The notes beneath the pieces were generated by a model that was given only the letters and a program-made list of their open reading frames with translations, did no database searches and was not told the origin of the DNA. A stretch of DNA of 64,000 nucleotides from Marinitoga lauensis (GTDB taxonomy: Bacteria; Thermotogota; Thermotogae; Petrotogales; Petrotogaceae). Below, piece by piece: positions 8,843-18,814 of this stretch (positions are counted from its first letter, which is position 1; every line of letters starts with the position of its first letter). Both the position numbers and the translations under genes were made by a program. The DNA lies in NCBI RefSeq assembly GCF_004135675.1, contig NZ_QHLX01000003.1, positions 310,001 through 374,000 on the forward strand, read 5' to 3'.

Positions 8843-10357
8843 TTATTCATCAGATTCCATTAATTTTTCTTCGTCTTCAAATTTCATAGGTTTTACAATT
8901 GGATAGGCAATAACATCTCTAATAGTCTCTGCATTTGTAAGGAACATTACAAATCTATCAATGCCAATTCCCAATCCACCTGTTGGAGGTAATCCGTATT
9001 CTAAAGCTCTGACAAAATCTAAATCCATCATTTGGGCTTCTTCATCACCTTTTTCTTTTAGCTCCACCTGTTTTTTGAATCTTTGTAATTGATCAACAGG
9101 ATCATTTAATTCACTAAAAGCATTTGCCAATTCTCTTCCATATATAATTAATTCAAATCTCTCCGTAACTCTTGGGTCTTCTCTATGCCTTTTTGCTAAT
9201 GGTGAAATTTCAACAGGATGTTCTAATACAAATGTTGGTTGAACAATTTTATCTTCTACTAAAGACCATAATTCATCAATATAATGTCCTTTATCTTCAA
9301 CCATAACCTCTACACCGTTTTTTTCTAAAACTTCAACTAATTTTTCGTCAGGATCTTCTAATATATCAACTCCAAGATGTTCTTTAATAAAATCTCTCAT
9401 TTTTACTCTTTTAAAAGGTGGTTTGAAATCAATTTCGACACCCTGATAGGTTATCTTTGTCGTACCATGTATTTTTTCAACAACATAAGATAATACATCT
9501 TCTGTAATTTTCATCATATCAGTATAATCCGCATATGCCTGATATAATTCCATCATTGAAAATTCTGGATTGTGTTTATAAGATACACCTTCATTTCTGA
9601 AATTTTTTCCAATTTCATATATTTTTTCCATACCACCAACAACTAATCTTTTTAAGTATAATTCTGGTGCAATTCTTAAATACATATTGGTATCGTAAAC
9701 GTTTAAATGTGTAATGAAAGGTCTTGCATTTGCGCCACCTAATATTGGGTGTAAGATAGGAGTTTCTACTTCAATAAATCCTTTCGAGTTTAAGAATTCT
9801 CTTATATATCTTATAGCTTTAAATCGAGTAACAAATGTTTTTAAGCTTTCATCGTTGGCTATCATATCAACATATCTTTGTCTGTATTTTACTTCTTTGT
9901 CCTTTAATCCGTGCCATTTTTCTGGTAAAGGTCTTAAAGCTTTAGAAAGAATTTCAAAATCAAGGATTAATAATGTTAATTCCCCTGTGTGGGTTTTAAA
10001 AGGGAATCCTTCTATACCAACCCAATCACCAATATCCATATATTTTTTAAATTCATCAAATTTTCCTTCTGGGACTTTATCTTTTCTAATGTAAGCTTGA
10101 ATTCTTCCAGTATCATCTTTTAAAACAATAAATGCAGATTTTCCATGTTTTCTTATGGACATTACTCTTCCTGCAAATTTAAATACTTCATTTTCTAATA
10201 ATTCACCATCAGAAATATTATTATATTTCTCTTTAATTTCTTCAACTTTCATATCCTTTTCAAATCTGTAAGGATATGGATTTCTTCCTTCTTTTCGTAT
10301 CTCTTCAATTAACTTTAATCTTTGTTCTCTTAAATCGCTCAAATCAAGCACCTCCAT
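8843..10357 (-). CDS. lysS: Lysyl-tRNA synthetase (class II)
   Basis: Charges tRNA-Lys with lysine. The 504-residue protein has an N-terminal OB-fold anticodon-binding domain (about 55-150, with FAGRVMSIR) and a class II catalytic core: motif 1 around FIEVETPIL, motif 2 in [16 protein letters not shown], and motif 3 in [12 protein letters not shown]. It is the last gene of the murI-to-lysS operon and overlaps greA by 14 bases. The frame is intact. Confidence 0.97.
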   Translation of the reverse strand: MEVLDLSDLREQRLKLIEEIRKEGRNPYPYRFEKDMKVEEIKEKYNNISDGELLENEVFKFAGRVMSIRKHGKSAFIVLKDDTGRIQAYIRKDKVPEGKFDEFKKYMDIGDWVGIEGFPFKTHTGELTLLILDFEILSKALRPLPEKWHGLKDKEVKYRQRYVDMIANDESLKTFVTRFKAIRYIREFLNSKGFIEVETPILHPILGGANARPFITHLNVYDTNMYLRIAPELYLKRLVVGGMEKIYEIGKNFRNEGVSYKHNPEFSMMELYQAYADYTDMMKITEDVLSYVVEKIHGTTKITYQGVEIDFKPPFKRVKMRDFIKEHLGVDILEDPDEKLVEVLEKNGVEVMVEDKGHYIDELWSLVEDKIVQPTFVLEHPVEISPLAKRHREDPRVTERFELIIYGRELANAFSELNDPVDQLQRFKKQVELKEKGDEEAQMMDLDFVRALEYGLPPTGGLGIGIDRFVMFLTNAETIRDVIAYPIVKPMKFEDEEKLMESDE

Positions 10358-10844
10358 ATTTTAATATAGCTAAAATTTCAAGTTCTCTTTCTTTATTTAG
10401 TGGTGTTTTGAATTTAATTCTATCACCAATTCTCTTTTTTAATAAAGCTCTTCCTAGTGGCGATTCGGAGCTAATTTTTTTAGGTTCAGAGAAAATATCT
10501 GCTTCCTGTGAATTAACAATTTTATAAGTTTCTTCAACATTTTTCTTTAAGTCTTTAACTATAACAGTATTTCCTAAATTTACTTCTTCGTTGTTGCTTG
10601 CTGATTCGTCAATAACTTCAGCGTTTTCTAAAATATAGTCTATTTCTTTAATTCTTGAATCGATTTTTCCCTGTTCGTTTTTTGCTTCTTCATATTCACT
10701 GTTTTCAGACAAATCACCTAATTCTCTTGCTTCCTTAATTCTTTCAGCTATTTCTGTCATTAATTTATTTTTCAGTGCCTCTTTTTCTTTTATTAAACTT
10801 TCATAACCTTCTCTGGTTAATTGTATTTTTTCACCTGGAACCAT
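10344..10844 (-). CDS. greA: Transcription elongation factor GreA
   Basis: Rescues backtracked RNA polymerase by stimulating transcript cleavage. The N-terminal coiled-coil finger (about 1-80, [16 protein letters not shown]) carries the acidic tip residues, and the C-terminal FKBP-like domain ends with [14 protein letters not shown]. Length is 166 residues. It overlaps lysS, and only two bases separate it from nrdR, so translation is probably coupled. Confidence 0.96.
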   Translation of the reverse strand: MVPGEKIQLTREGYESLIKEKEALKNKLMTEIAERIKEARELGDLSENSEYEEAKNEQGKIDSRIKEIDYILENAEVIDESASNNEEVNLGNTVIVKDLKKNVEETYKIVNSQEADIFSEPKKISSESPLGRALLKKRIGDRIKFKTPLNKERELEILAILKYGGA

Positions 10845-10846
10845 AT

Positions 10847-11314
10847 TTAAACCTCCTTAATTTTCTTTTTTCTTAAGTCATTTATTATTTTTATAAAATG
10901 ATCTAAATCTCCGAATTCTTTATATACAGAAGCAAATCTAACATAAGCAACATGATCTATTTTTTTTAATTCATTCATAATCATGTCTCCAATCTTAACA
11001 CTTTCAATTTCGGATGTTCCCATCTTTCTTATTTTTTCTTCTATTTCGGCTACCAGATTTTCGATTTGTTCATAACTTATAGCTCTTTTATGACAGGCTT
11101 TTATGAGTCCGTTTAAAATTTTTTGTCTATCGAAAATTTCTCTTTGTCCATTTTTTTTAATTACAAAAATTTTGTGAGTTTCATATCTTTCATAAGTTGT
11201 GAATCTGCTATTACATCTTAAACATTCACGTCTTCTTCGGGTTACTGTTCCTTCTGCAATTGTTCTTGAATCTAAGACTCTGGTCTCTTCGAAGCCACAA
11301 TAAGGGCATTTCAT
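10847..11314 (-). CDS. nrdR: Transcriptional repressor NrdR
   Basis: ATP/dATP-sensing repressor of ribonucleotide reductase genes. The N-terminal zinc ribbon has CPYCG and CLRCNSRF, and an ATP-cone domain follows ([16 protein letters not shown]). Length is 155 residues, standard for the family. No ribonucleotide reductase gene lies in the window. Its ATG overlaps the whiA stop (ATGA). Confidence 0.96.
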   Translation of the reverse strand: MKCPYCGFEETRVLDSRTIAEGTVTRRRRECLRCNSRFTTYERYETHKIFVIKKNGQREIFDRQKILNGLIKACHKRAISYEQIENLVAEIEEKIRKMGTSEIESVKIGDMIMNELKKIDHVAYVRFASVYKEFGDLDHFIKIINDLRKKKIKEV

Positions 11315-12231
11315 GGTAATTCACCTCTTTTTAAATCGTTTGCGATTTTTTCCAATTTTTTCATTTTATAATACAGGGTAGATTTTGATATATTTAAGTT
11401 TTCTGCCATTTCGCTTAAACTATCACTCTCATTTTCGAGCCTATATAAAGCTATCTGTTTTAAATCATCCGGTAAATTATCCAATCCAATATTATTTAAA
11501 ATTATAGTTATATTCTCAATTTGTTTTGAAGCGCTTTCAGCGGTTTTTGTGGCATTAGCTGAGATAAAATTAAATGTTCGCGATACATTGCTTTTTAATT
11601 CGCGAACTTTGATGATAGTTGATATTTTTTCTACTGAATTGTGAGCGCCAATTAATTCCAGTACATTTAAAATATCTTTAGATGATTTGATGTATATTTT
11701 TATTTTATTATTTTTTGTTATATAATTGGCTTTGATTCCTATAAGATTTTGTAAATTTTTTATTATCATTTGAGCAAAAAGTTCTGTGAAATCTGAAAAT
11801 ATTTCAAAATGGTAATTTTTAGTAATAGAAACAGAGCCGCAACTTAAAAATAAACCTCTCAAAAAAATACCAAATAAATAAGGATCTTTAGCAATATAAC
11901 CTGGAAGTCCATCTGAAAAAATATCAATATTTTTCTCTTCAAAAATAATTTTAGCATGCATTAAATTAAAGTACAATTCACCCATTCTTCCAAGCTTAAG
12001 CCTTTTTTCAATTCTTATATATGTGGTTATCCATTCTTCAAATAATTCTTTGGAAAGTTTATAAACTCTTTTTAATGTGTTCATAGAAGAAATCGATAAT
12101 TTCAAAAAATGATTATCTTCTTCTATAACAAAACTACCTTTTCCTTTTATAAAGCCAAACAATTCAATTTCAGGATAATCAATTTTTGAATTTACCAGTT
12201 CTAATTTAACTTCTTCAGAAAATACAGACAT
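11311..12231 (-). CDS. whiA: WhiA-type DNA-binding protein
   Basis: Homologue of WhiA, with an N-terminal LAGLIDADG-like domain (FSEEVKLELV near the start, FLRGLFLSCGSVS at about 140) and a C-terminal helix-turn-helix (LSEMAENLNISKSTLYYKMKKL). In Firmicutes and Actinobacteria it affects division and sporulation. This organism is unlikely to sporulate. ATG at 12231 is chosen because AGGTGAT lies five bases upstream, over a start 13 codons earlier. It overlaps the end of rapZ. The rapZ-whiA order is conserved in Gram-positive bacteria. Confidence 0.93.
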   Translation of the reverse strand: MSVFSEEVKLELVNSKIDYPEIELFGFIKGKGSFVIEEDNHFLKLSISSMNTLKRVYKLSKELFEEWITTYIRIEKRLKLGRMGELYFNLMHAKIIFEEKNIDIFSDGLPGYIAKDPYLFGIFLRGLFLSCGSVSITKNYHFEIFSDFTELFAQMIIKNLQNLIGIKANYITKNNKIKIYIKSSKDILNVLELIGAHNSVEKISTIIKVRELKSNVSRTFNFISANATKTAESASKQIENITIILNNIGLDNLPDDLKQIALYRLENESDSLSEMAENLNISKSTLYYKMKKLEKIANDLKRGELP

Positions 12232-12235
12232 AATA

Positions 12236-13106
12236 TCACCTGTTGATATCTCTATGATAAATAGAAACATTATATTTTTTTGATTTTAATAAAGTATATA
12301 ATTTCTCAGCAACATACACAGATCTATGTCGCCCACCGGTACAACCTATACCAACATTTATAGATACTCTTCCAGTTGTAGAATACCATTTCTGAATTTT
12401 TATTAATATTTCCATTATTGAGTTAACAATTTCTTTGGACTCTTCAAAATGCTCCAGGTAATCTATTATTTCCTTATCTTTACCAGTTTGTACAAATAAT
12501 TCTTTTATATAATAAGGATTTGGTAAAAATCTTACGTCAAATAAGTAATCTAAATCGTTTGGGGAGAATATTTAAATCCAAAACTAATTATTTTAATTTT
12601 TGTATTGTTTTCTTTTTGCTCATCCAGAATTTCAAATATTTTTTCTCTAAACTTTGAAGGTTCAAGATTTGTTGTATCAATTACAATATCTGATATCTCT
12701 TTTATAGGATTCATCAATTCAATCTCTTTATCTATAGATTCATCAAGTGTTAAATCTGAATTTTGTAAAGGATGACCTCTTCGGGATTTCATAAATCTTA
12801 TTTTTATTGTTTCTATAGAAGAATCTAAAAAAATTACTCTAAATGTAATATCAGTATATTTAAAGCGTTTTCGTATTTTTATGATTTCTTCCTTTAATTC
12901 TTCTGGATTTTTCCATCTGATATCACTAACAAAAGCAATATTGTCAATATCAGAACTATTCAATAACATTATTAGGAATTCCTCAATCAAATGAGGGGAA
13001 TGTTATCTATTGTATAATAATTGATATCCTCTAAAATCTTTAGAATTGTAGTTTTTCCAGCTCCCGATAAACCTGTAATTAATAGGATTTTCCTTTTTTT
13101 TACCAT
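12236..13106 (-). CDS. rapZ: RapZ/YvcJ family nucleotide-binding protein
   Basis: P-loop protein of the RapZ (YvcJ) family. In E. coli RapZ is an RNA-binding adapter that directs RNase E to the GlmZ small RNA; in B. subtilis YvcJ has NTPase activity. The Walker A is GLSGAGKTT near the N-terminus. The conserved C-terminal segment DVRFLPNPYY...GCTGGRHRSVY is present. The frame breaks twice, near 12995 (a lost C) and near 12570 (after SFGFKY). Reconstructed length is about 290 residues. The start ATG overlaps the murI stop by four bases. Confidence 0.9.
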
Positions 13107-13876
13107 GAAACCACTCCATTTTCCCCAAAAATCAAAGAAGAATATTTTACATTATAATTATTTCTTCCTAAAATTCTTTCGGAATTATGTATAAACTTAT
13201 ATAAATCCCCGAAACATAAAATTGAATTTCAGGAGATGAATTTACAACTGGTAAATGAAATTTTAACGATTCAACAATTCCATCAGCAGGGTCTATTATT
13301 TTTCCCTTAACGACTTTTTTATGTGTTTTTCTAATATTGGATAATGAGTGCAACCCAAAATTATTTTATCATATTTTTTTGTTTTTTTAGATAAAAATTT
13401 ACAATAGATTCAGCTATTGGGCCGTGCCATATTCCTTCCTCAATAAGAGGGACAAATAAAGGACAGGCTATTTCTGTTAATTTCGTATTTTTAGATATTA
13501 ATAATTCTCTATATGTACCAGTTTTTACAGTATTTTCAGTAGCTAATAACAATACATTTTCCTTTTCTTTTATTTGAGAAATTGCATTTTTCAGGATGCT
13601 AATATATTTAAAATTATATGAATTTATATCTATATAATTTCTTAGAATTATTGAATCAGATGTGTTGCATGCCGCAACAACAATATCTATTCCTATTTCT
13701 TCATAAAATAGAAATAGGTTCTTTAATATGTGTATGATTTTTTCCGGGGGTTTTGAACCATATGGCACATTTAAAGTATCGCCAAAATAAAAATAGTGGT
13801 GGCCTTTAAAGGTATCGACCACCTTTTTTAAAACGGTTAAACCACCTATTCCGGAATCAAAAAAACCTATTCTCAT
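13100..13876 (-). CDS. murI: Glutamate racemase
   Basis: Makes D-glutamate for peptidoglycan. Both catalytic cysteines are visible: VVAACNTSD in the first half and GCTHYP in the second. The N-terminus reads MRIGFFDSGIGGLTVL. Three single-base losses (near 13370, 13335 and 13200) break the second half. Reconstruction gives about 259 residues ending ENGVVSW, with the stop overlapping the rapZ start. Confidence 0.92.
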
Positions 13877-13904
13877 TTTTTACACCACCAGATATTTTTA
13901 TCCT

Positions 13905-14168
13905 TTAATTATGGGAGACAAAGGAGGCTTTATCTATTAATTCTTTTAAGCCATTTTTTAATTCTAATTTTTCCAGGTTTTCATTTAAAAGAAGGAATAA
14001 CAATATATGAACCAGGTCAGGATTGTTCATTTTAGCGTATATTTCTTCGACATTTCTTTTTATATTTTCCAGTATTTCATTCACAATTTCTTCTGGTTCA
14101 TCAGTAATAAAGTCATATTTTTTTCCAAGTAAATCGAAATATATATGTTTTCGTCTTTTGTCTCCCAT
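13905..14168 (-). CDS. ZapA-like cell division protein
   Basis: An 87-residue protein with the ZapA pattern: a short beta-strand N-terminus (IYFDLLGKKYDFITDEPEE), then a helical region rich in acidic and basic residues (EILENIKRNVEEIYAKM) and a leucine-rich stretch. ZapA crosslinks FtsZ filaments at the division site. It sits between a coiled-coil gene and murI on the same strand. The family assignment rests on pattern alone. Confidence 0.65.
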   Translation of the reverse strand: MGDKRRKHIYFDLLGKKYDFITDEPEEIVNEILENIKRNVEEIYAKMNNPDLVHILLFLLLNENLEKLELKNGLKELIDKASFVSHN

Positions 14169-14197
14169 AAATTCACCGCCTCTACGTTATTACCTTA

Positions 14198-14539
14198 TTA
14201 CCATTTAGACTCTTCGTGAGAAATTCCATCCATATTTGAGGAGTCATTTGAAATTGTTTCATCAGAAATATAAGGTTCTGATGTTGTTTCTGGATTTTCT
14301 TCTCCTAAAATTTCTTTTAATTTGTAATTGATTTCTTGAATGTATTTTTCCATTTCTTCTTCATTCTTTTTAAATTCATCAATCTGACTTTTTAACATGT
14401 CCCTTTCTCTTGTAAGATTTTCATATTCTGCATAAAGTTCTTCACTTTCTTTTTTTAATGCATCTCTTTCTTCTTTAACCTTGTTGTATTTTTCAGTAAG
14501 GTTGTTTATAATACTTTCAAGTTCTTTTAAAAGTTCCAT
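14198..14539 (-). CDS. Coiled-coil protein upstream of zapA-like gene
   Basis: About 113 residues, of which the first 85 or so form a nearly continuous heptad coiled coil (MELLKELESIINNLTEKY to YKLKEILGE). A Ser/Glu-rich disordered tail follows. Small coiled-coil proteins next to zapA often act with it in division (ZapB-like), and that is my inference here. ATG at 14539 is preferred over the one two codons upstream because of its better spacing from AAAGGGG. It is first in the operon leading to lysS. Confidence 0.6.
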   Translation of the reverse strand: MELLKELESIINNLTEKYNKVKEERDALKKESEELYAEYENLTRERDMLKSQIDEFKKNEEEMEKYIQEINYKLKEILGEENPETTSEPYISDETISNDSSNMDGISHEESKW

Positions 14540-14682
14540 TTTCATACCCCTTTATTGTTTTTCAATCATTTTTTCCATAAAAATAATAAAATTCCCTTTT
14601 AATTATATCATAAAAATTTCCATAAATCACAAATCTGTGTTATAATATTCTAAGAAAAATTTAATTTGGAGGTGAAGTTATT

Positions 14683-15062
14683 ATGAATTTTCATAGTATA
14701 ACAAATTTTTTATTTTTTGGTCCCCTGAAGCAGCTGCTCCTCAAACAACAACTGGTGCTGCGTCAACTTCAGCCGCGGGAAGTATTTGGAGTTTATTATT
14801 TCCATTTATTTTGATTTTTGGGTTAATGTATTTCTTAATTATAATGCCTCAAAAAAGGCAGGAAAAAAAGCATAGGGATATGTTATCTAAACTAAAAAAA
14901 GATGATAAAATTTTAACACAATCAGGAATAATAGGAAAAATAGTAAATATAAATAATGATTTTGTTAGAATTAGAACAGCTGATAAAACTGAATTGGACA
15001 TAACTAAAAGCTCAATAGTAGCAATTCTTTCTAAATCAAATAAAGAAGAAAATAAAAAGTAA
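14683..15062 (+). CDS. yajC: Sec translocase accessory subunit YajC
   Basis: Small single-span protein that associates with SecDF and the SecYEG channel. The N-terminus is an alanine/threonine-rich segment, followed by the membrane helix (SLLFPFILIFGLMYFLIIM) and the characteristic PQKRQEKKHRDML, then a small cytoplasmic domain. ATG at 14683 follows GGAGGTGAAG. A missing base near 14720 shifts the frame early. A TATAAT box lies about 40 bases upstream of the start. It is the first gene of yajC-secD-secF. Confidence 0.92.
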
Positions 15063-15081
15063 TTTTCAAGGGGTTGGTTTT

Positions 15082-16494
15082 GTGAAGTCACACAAAGTTA
15101 GAGTAATCATTTCGGTAGTAGTTATACTAACAGCATTATTGATGTTTTTCTGGCCATCAAAAACAGCCAGTGAAAATACAGGAGTTTTTAAATATTTTTC
15201 TAACATTAAGCTTGGGTTGGATATTAAAGGCGGGAGTATGCTGGAGTATAACATGAAACTTGATGAAGGAACAGATCCTAATGAAATTATTGATAATGTT
15301 ATTTTGGTTCTAAGAAAAAGATTAGATGCTGCAGGATACACAGAAGCTGTTGTATCAAAAGTTGTTAGTGGGAATAAGATAAGAGTTCGTGTTGAAATCC
15401 CAGGAATTACAGATATTGAAACTGCAGAAAAGTTAATAGGCAGTAGAGGTAAATTATATTTTGCTGAAGTAATTGATGTTCAAACATCAGATACAAAACC
15501 AGAGATTAGAAGAAATAAATATGTTGTTATTAATGGTAAAGAAGAACCTATATATGATTATGTAAGGGATTTATATGATGAAACAACATGGTATAAAGTT
15601 CAAAAATATTTTACATTTGGAAAGGAACCTTTTGAATTTACTGGAACTGAAGTTGTTGATGCTAATGCTGATATCAACACAAGAAAGAAAGGATTTTTGG
15701 TAAATTTAAAATTCAGCTCTCAAGGAAGCAAAAAATTTGAATTAATAACTGGAAACTTAGTTGGAAAAAGATTGGCTATTATTCTTGATAATAGAGTTAT
15801 TATCGCACCAGTTGTTAATCAAAAAATTACAAGTAGTTCAGCTGTAATTGAAGGTATTCAGACAATTGAAGAAGCAAGAAATGTGGCTGCTTTGATAAAG
15901 GCAGGAAATTTGCCAGTTGATTTAGTAAAATTCCAGGAAAGAACAACAGGTCCAACATTAGGAAAAGATGTTGTTGAAACAATAGTAAAAGCTGGATTGT
16001 TGGGTTTATTAGTTGTTATGGTTTATATGATAGCTTTTTATGGTTGGATGGGTGTCGTTGCGGATATAGCTTTATTATTTAATTCAATGTTATTATTAGG
16101 TGTTTTAGCTGGGACACATGCAATATTAACATTACCAGGTTTAGCAGGTATTATTTTGACATTTGGTACAACTGTTGATGGTAATGTAATTATTTATGAA
16201 AGAATAAAAGAAGAATTAAGACATGGAAGACCTCCTTTAACAGCCGTTAGATTCGGTTTTGATAAAGCATTTTGGACATTGTTTGATGCTAATTTGACTA
16301 CAGTATTAGCAGGTGTGGTTCTTTATTATTTTGCAACAGGTACTGTAAGAGGATTTGCGATTACATTGATTATTGGTGTTTTAGGTAGTATGTTTACAAA
16401 TTTAGTTGTTTCAAGAGCAATTCTTGAATCAACAAGTCATCTAATTAATGTGAAAAAGTACCAAAGTGCGGCTGTAGAGGAGGGGAAAAGATGA
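15082..16494 (+). CDS. secD: Protein translocase subunit SecD
   Basis: Proton-motive-force-driven membrane subunit that pulls exported proteins across the membrane. It has an N-terminal helix, the D1 motif LGLDIKGGSMLEY, a large periplasmic P1 domain (about 35-290), then five membrane helices with the RND-type motifs GTTVDGNVIIYERIKEEL and FDANLTTVL. The start is GTG at 15082. Length is 470 residues and the frame is intact. Its stop overlaps the secF start (ATGA). Confidence 0.97.
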   Translation: MKSHKVRVIISVVVILTALLMFFWPSKTASENTGVFKYFSNIKLGLDIKGGSMLEYNMKLDEGTDPNEIIDNVILVLRKRLDAAGYTEAVVSKVVSGNKIRVRVEIPGITDIETAEKLIGSRGKLYFAEVIDVQTSDTKPEIRRNKYVVINGKEEPIYDYVRDLYDETTWYKVQKYFTFGKEPFEFTGTEVVDANADINTRKKGFLVNLKFSSQGSKKFELITGNLVGKRLAIILDNRVIIAPVVNQKITSSSAVIEGIQTIEEARNVAALIKAGNLPVDLVKFQERTTGPTLGKDVVETIVKAGLLGLLVVMVYMIAFYGWMGVVADIALLFNSMLLLGVLAGTHAILTLPGLAGIILTFGTTVDGNVIIYERIKEELRHGRPPLTAVRFGFDKAFWTLFDANLTTVLAGVVLYYFATGTVRGFAITLIIGVLGSMFTNLVVSRAILESTSHLINVKKYQSAAVEEGKR

Positions 16495-17399
16495 TTGATT
16501 TTGTTGGAAAGAGGAAAGTATTTATTCTTTTATCATTATTATTAGTAATAACTGGTTTAATATTTGTTTTTACCAAAGGTTTTAATTTAGGTGTAGATTT
16601 TGCAGGTGGAACAGAATTTGTAATATCTTCTGATAAAGAAATAAGTATTAATGAAATAAGAGATATATTAAGTTCAATAAAATCGGAGTATGCAACTGCA
16701 AAAATTGCTAAATTAAAAAATCTGAACGTTGAAAACTCTGAATTATTCCAATATTCAGTAGTTCTAAAAGAATCATTATCAGGTTCTACAGCATTGAAAG
16801 AAGAATTAATAAAATCTATGAAAAGTAAATTTTCAGAGAAGGGCATAAAAATCGATTTTCTGGAATTTAATGACGTTTCTGGTTATGCTGCAGAAGAAAT
16901 CAAATCATATGCATGGTATGCAGTTATTATTTCGTTAGTATTATTATTAGCTTATATAACATTAAGATTTAAATTTTCATTTGGTGTGGGTGCAATTATA
17001 GCTTTAGCTCACGATATTATTATCACAATGGGATTTTATTCCTTATTTGGTATTGAAATCAATGTCGCTGCAATTGCTGCATTTTTGACATTAGCAGGTT
17101 ATTCATTAAATGACACTATTGTTGTGTATGATAAAATAAGGGAAAATATGAAAAAATTAAGAGGTAAAAAATCAATAGAAGAAATAGTAAATACAAGTAT
17201 TAATGAAGTTATTGTTAGATCAATTAACACATCACTTACAACATTCTTGGTAGTATTGCCAATATTAATCTGGGGTGGAAGAGCGATTGCTCCGTTTGCT
17301 TTTGGATTAGCAGTAGGTGTAGTAGTAGGTACATATTCTTCATTGTATATTGCAAGTCCTATTGTTATTGGATGGATAAAAAAAGCAAAAACATTCTAA
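16491..17399 (+). CDS. secF: Protein translocase subunit SecF
   Basis: Partner of SecD in the SecDF export motor. A first membrane helix is followed by NLGVDFAGGTEFV, a short periplasmic domain, and five further helices with AGYSLNDTIVVYDKIREN and RSINTSLTTF. Length is 302 residues and the frame is intact. Translation is probably coupled to secD through the 4-base overlap. Confidence 0.97.
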   Translation: MIDFVGKRKVFILLSLLLVITGLIFVFTKGFNLGVDFAGGTEFVISSDKEISINEIRDILSSIKSEYATAKIAKLKNLNVENSELFQYSVVLKESLSGSTALKEELIKSMKSKFSEKGIKIDFLEFNDVSGYAAEEIKSYAWYAVIISLVLLLAYITLRFKFSFGVGAIIALAHDIIITMGFYSLFGIEINVAAIAAFLTLAGYSLNDTIVVYDKIRENMKKLRGKKSIEEIVNTSINEVIVRSINTSLTTFLVVLPILIWGGRAIAPFAFGLAVGVVVGTYSSLYIASPIVIGWIKKAKTF

Positions 17400-17415
17400 T
17401 AATAATAATTAAATC

Positions 17416-17435
17416 AAAGCCCCTTTTGGGGCTTT
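17416..17435 (+). terminator. Intrinsic terminator of secDF
   Basis: AAAGCCCC-TTTT-GGGGCTTT, 17 bases after the secF stop, followed by TAGTTTCT. Confidence 0.85.
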
Positions 17436-17455
17436 TAGTTTCTAAAAAATAAAAA

Positions 17456-17477
17456 AGGGGCGAATCCCTTCGCCCCT
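17456..17477 (-). terminator. Intrinsic terminator of downstream flagellin gene
   Basis: A 9-bp stem AGGGGCGAA with TTCGCCCCT and loop TCCC. On the minus strand it ends in TTTTTTATTTT. It is identical to the hairpin after the other flagellin gene at 18781. Confidence 0.9.
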
Positions 17478-17489
17478 AAATTAGTTGTA

Positions 17490-18689
17490 TTATCTGAGTA
17501 ATTGTAATACCTGTTGAGGTAACTGATTAGCTTGAGATAACATAGCAGTACCAGATTGCATAAGTATCTGTTGTCTTGTGTATTCTGCCATAACTTTAGC
17601 CATATCAGCATCTCTAATTCTTGATTCAGCAGCTGTTAAGTTTTCAGAAGCAACACCTAAGTTCTTGATAGTATGTTCAAGCCTATTCTGAGCAGCACCC
17701 AATTTAGCTCTAAATGCAGAAACCTTATAAACAGCGGCATCTATAGCACTAATAGCAAATTCAGCGCCACTTTGTGAGTCAATTTTTACACCTGATGTGA
17801 TTCCAATGTCATCAGCTTTCATACTTTCGAAACCAAGATTAATAACCTGACCTTCATTAGCTCCAATATGATAGTTCAATGGATTTACACCAGTGGAACC
17901 AGCTGTAACCTGTCCATATGCTGCAACTACTGCACCATCAACTTTTGTTCCAGAAGCTAATGTTCCACCATAATCATCAATTTTTGCAATTTGGTTAGTA
18001 TCCCACGTAATAGTTATAGTTCCTCCACCGGCTACAGTAACTTGAATACTTCCCGCACTAACGGTAGTTATAGAAGATCCTACAGTTGTTATTCCGTTAG
18101 AATCAATTCTTTTTACGATAACATCTAATTGGGAAGTAGCTCCACCACTGAATTGACCAACTTCTATAACGAAATTGGCGTCATTTGTCATGCTTGCTGA
18201 ATAGGCACCAATGGCAAAATGGCCAGAACCTGGAGATACTATTTTAGCTTCTGCGTTTCTTGTTTCTTTCAAAGAGCCATCCAACAAGTTTTTAGTATTA
18301 AACTGTGTTGTTTTAGCAATTCTGTTGATTTCATCTCTTAATTCTGTAAATTCGTTTTGCAATTGAACCCTATCAGCATCAGTATTTGTATCTGTGGATG
18401 ATTGAACAGCCAGTTCTCTCATACGTTTTAATATTGAATGGATTTCATCCATTCCACCTTCAGCGGTTTGAATCATTGATATAGCATCCTGTGCATTTCT
18501 TACAGCAGTATCAAGACCTTTTATCTGGTTTCTCATTTTTTCAGAAATTGCCAAACCTGCTGCATCATCTGCTGCTCTGTTAATTCTTAAACCAGAAGAG
18601 AGTTTTTCTAAAGATTTACTCATCTCACCCTTAACGCTATTAAGTGTCCTCCATGCGTTTAAAGCTTCCATGTTGTGATAAATTCTCAT
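17490..18689 (-). CDS. Flagellin (second of tandem pair)
   Basis: Structural subunit of the flagellar filament. The conserved D0/D1 N-terminus (residues 1-145; SSGLRINRAADDAAGLAIS) and the C-terminal D1/D0 (from about 300; ENLTAAESRIRDADMA, ending QQVLQLLR) flank a variable beta-rich Gly/Thr/Val central domain of about 150 residues. It is 399 residues long. The ends are virtually identical to the tandem copy, while the centre differs. Each copy has its own sigma-28-like promoter, leader hairpin and terminator, so each is a separate transcription unit. There is no signal peptide, as expected for export through the flagellar apparatus with FliS-type chaperones. Confidence 0.97.
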   Translation of the reverse strand: MRIYHNMEALNAWRTLNSVKGEMSKSLEKLSSGLRINRAADDAAGLAISEKMRNQIKGLDTAVRNAQDAISMIQTAEGGMDEIHSILKRMRELAVQSSTDTNTDADRVQLQNEFTELRDEINRIAKTTQFNTKNLLDGSLKETRNAEAKIVSPGSGHFAIGAYSASMTNDANFVIEVGQFSGGATSQLDVIVKRIDSNGITTVGSSITTVSAGSIQVTVAGGGTITITWDTNQIAKIDDYGGTLASGTKVDGAVVAAYGQVTAGSTGVNPLNYHIGANEGQVINLGFESMKADDIGITSGVKIDSQSGAEFAISAIDAAVYKVSAFRAKLGAAQNRLEHTIKNLGVASENLTAAESRIRDADMAKVMAEYTRQQILMQSGTAMLSQANQLPQQVLQLLR

Positions 18690-18690
18690 A

Positions 18691-18710
18691 ATTTCACCTC
18701 CGTGTGAAAT
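18691..18710 (-). promoter_or_regulatory. CsrA-type hairpin over the flagellin ribosome binding site
   Basis: On the minus strand ATTTCAC and GTGAAAT form a perfect 7-bp stem around the six-base loop ACGGAG, one base before the ATG. The loop is the ANGGAN hexaloop preferred by CsrA and contains part of the Shine-Dalgarno sequence. CsrA bound here would block translation. The identical hairpin precedes the other flagellin gene. Confidence 0.75.
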
Positions 18711-18735
18711 GTAATATATTCTCTAACCGTTATAT

Positions 18736-18762
18736 ATTTCGTCTCTTTTTTTTGAAACTTTA
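18736..18762 (-). promoter_or_regulatory. Sigma-28 (FliA) type promoter
   Basis: TAAAGTTT as -35 (18755-18762), an 11-base spacer, and GACGAAAT as -10 (18736-18743). The consensus is TAAAGTTT-N11-GCCGATAA. It is conserved in position before the other flagellin gene. Confidence 0.8.
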
Positions 18763-18780
18763 ATACATAAAAATACAAAA

Positions 18781-18802
18781 AGGGGCGAATCCCTTCGCCC
18801 CT
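18781..18802 (-). terminator. Intrinsic terminator of upstream flagellin gene
   Basis: Same AGGGGCGAA/TTCGCCCCT stem and TCCC loop as at 17456, 12 bases after the flagellin stop. Confidence 0.9.
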
Positions 18803-18814
18803 AAATTAGTTGTA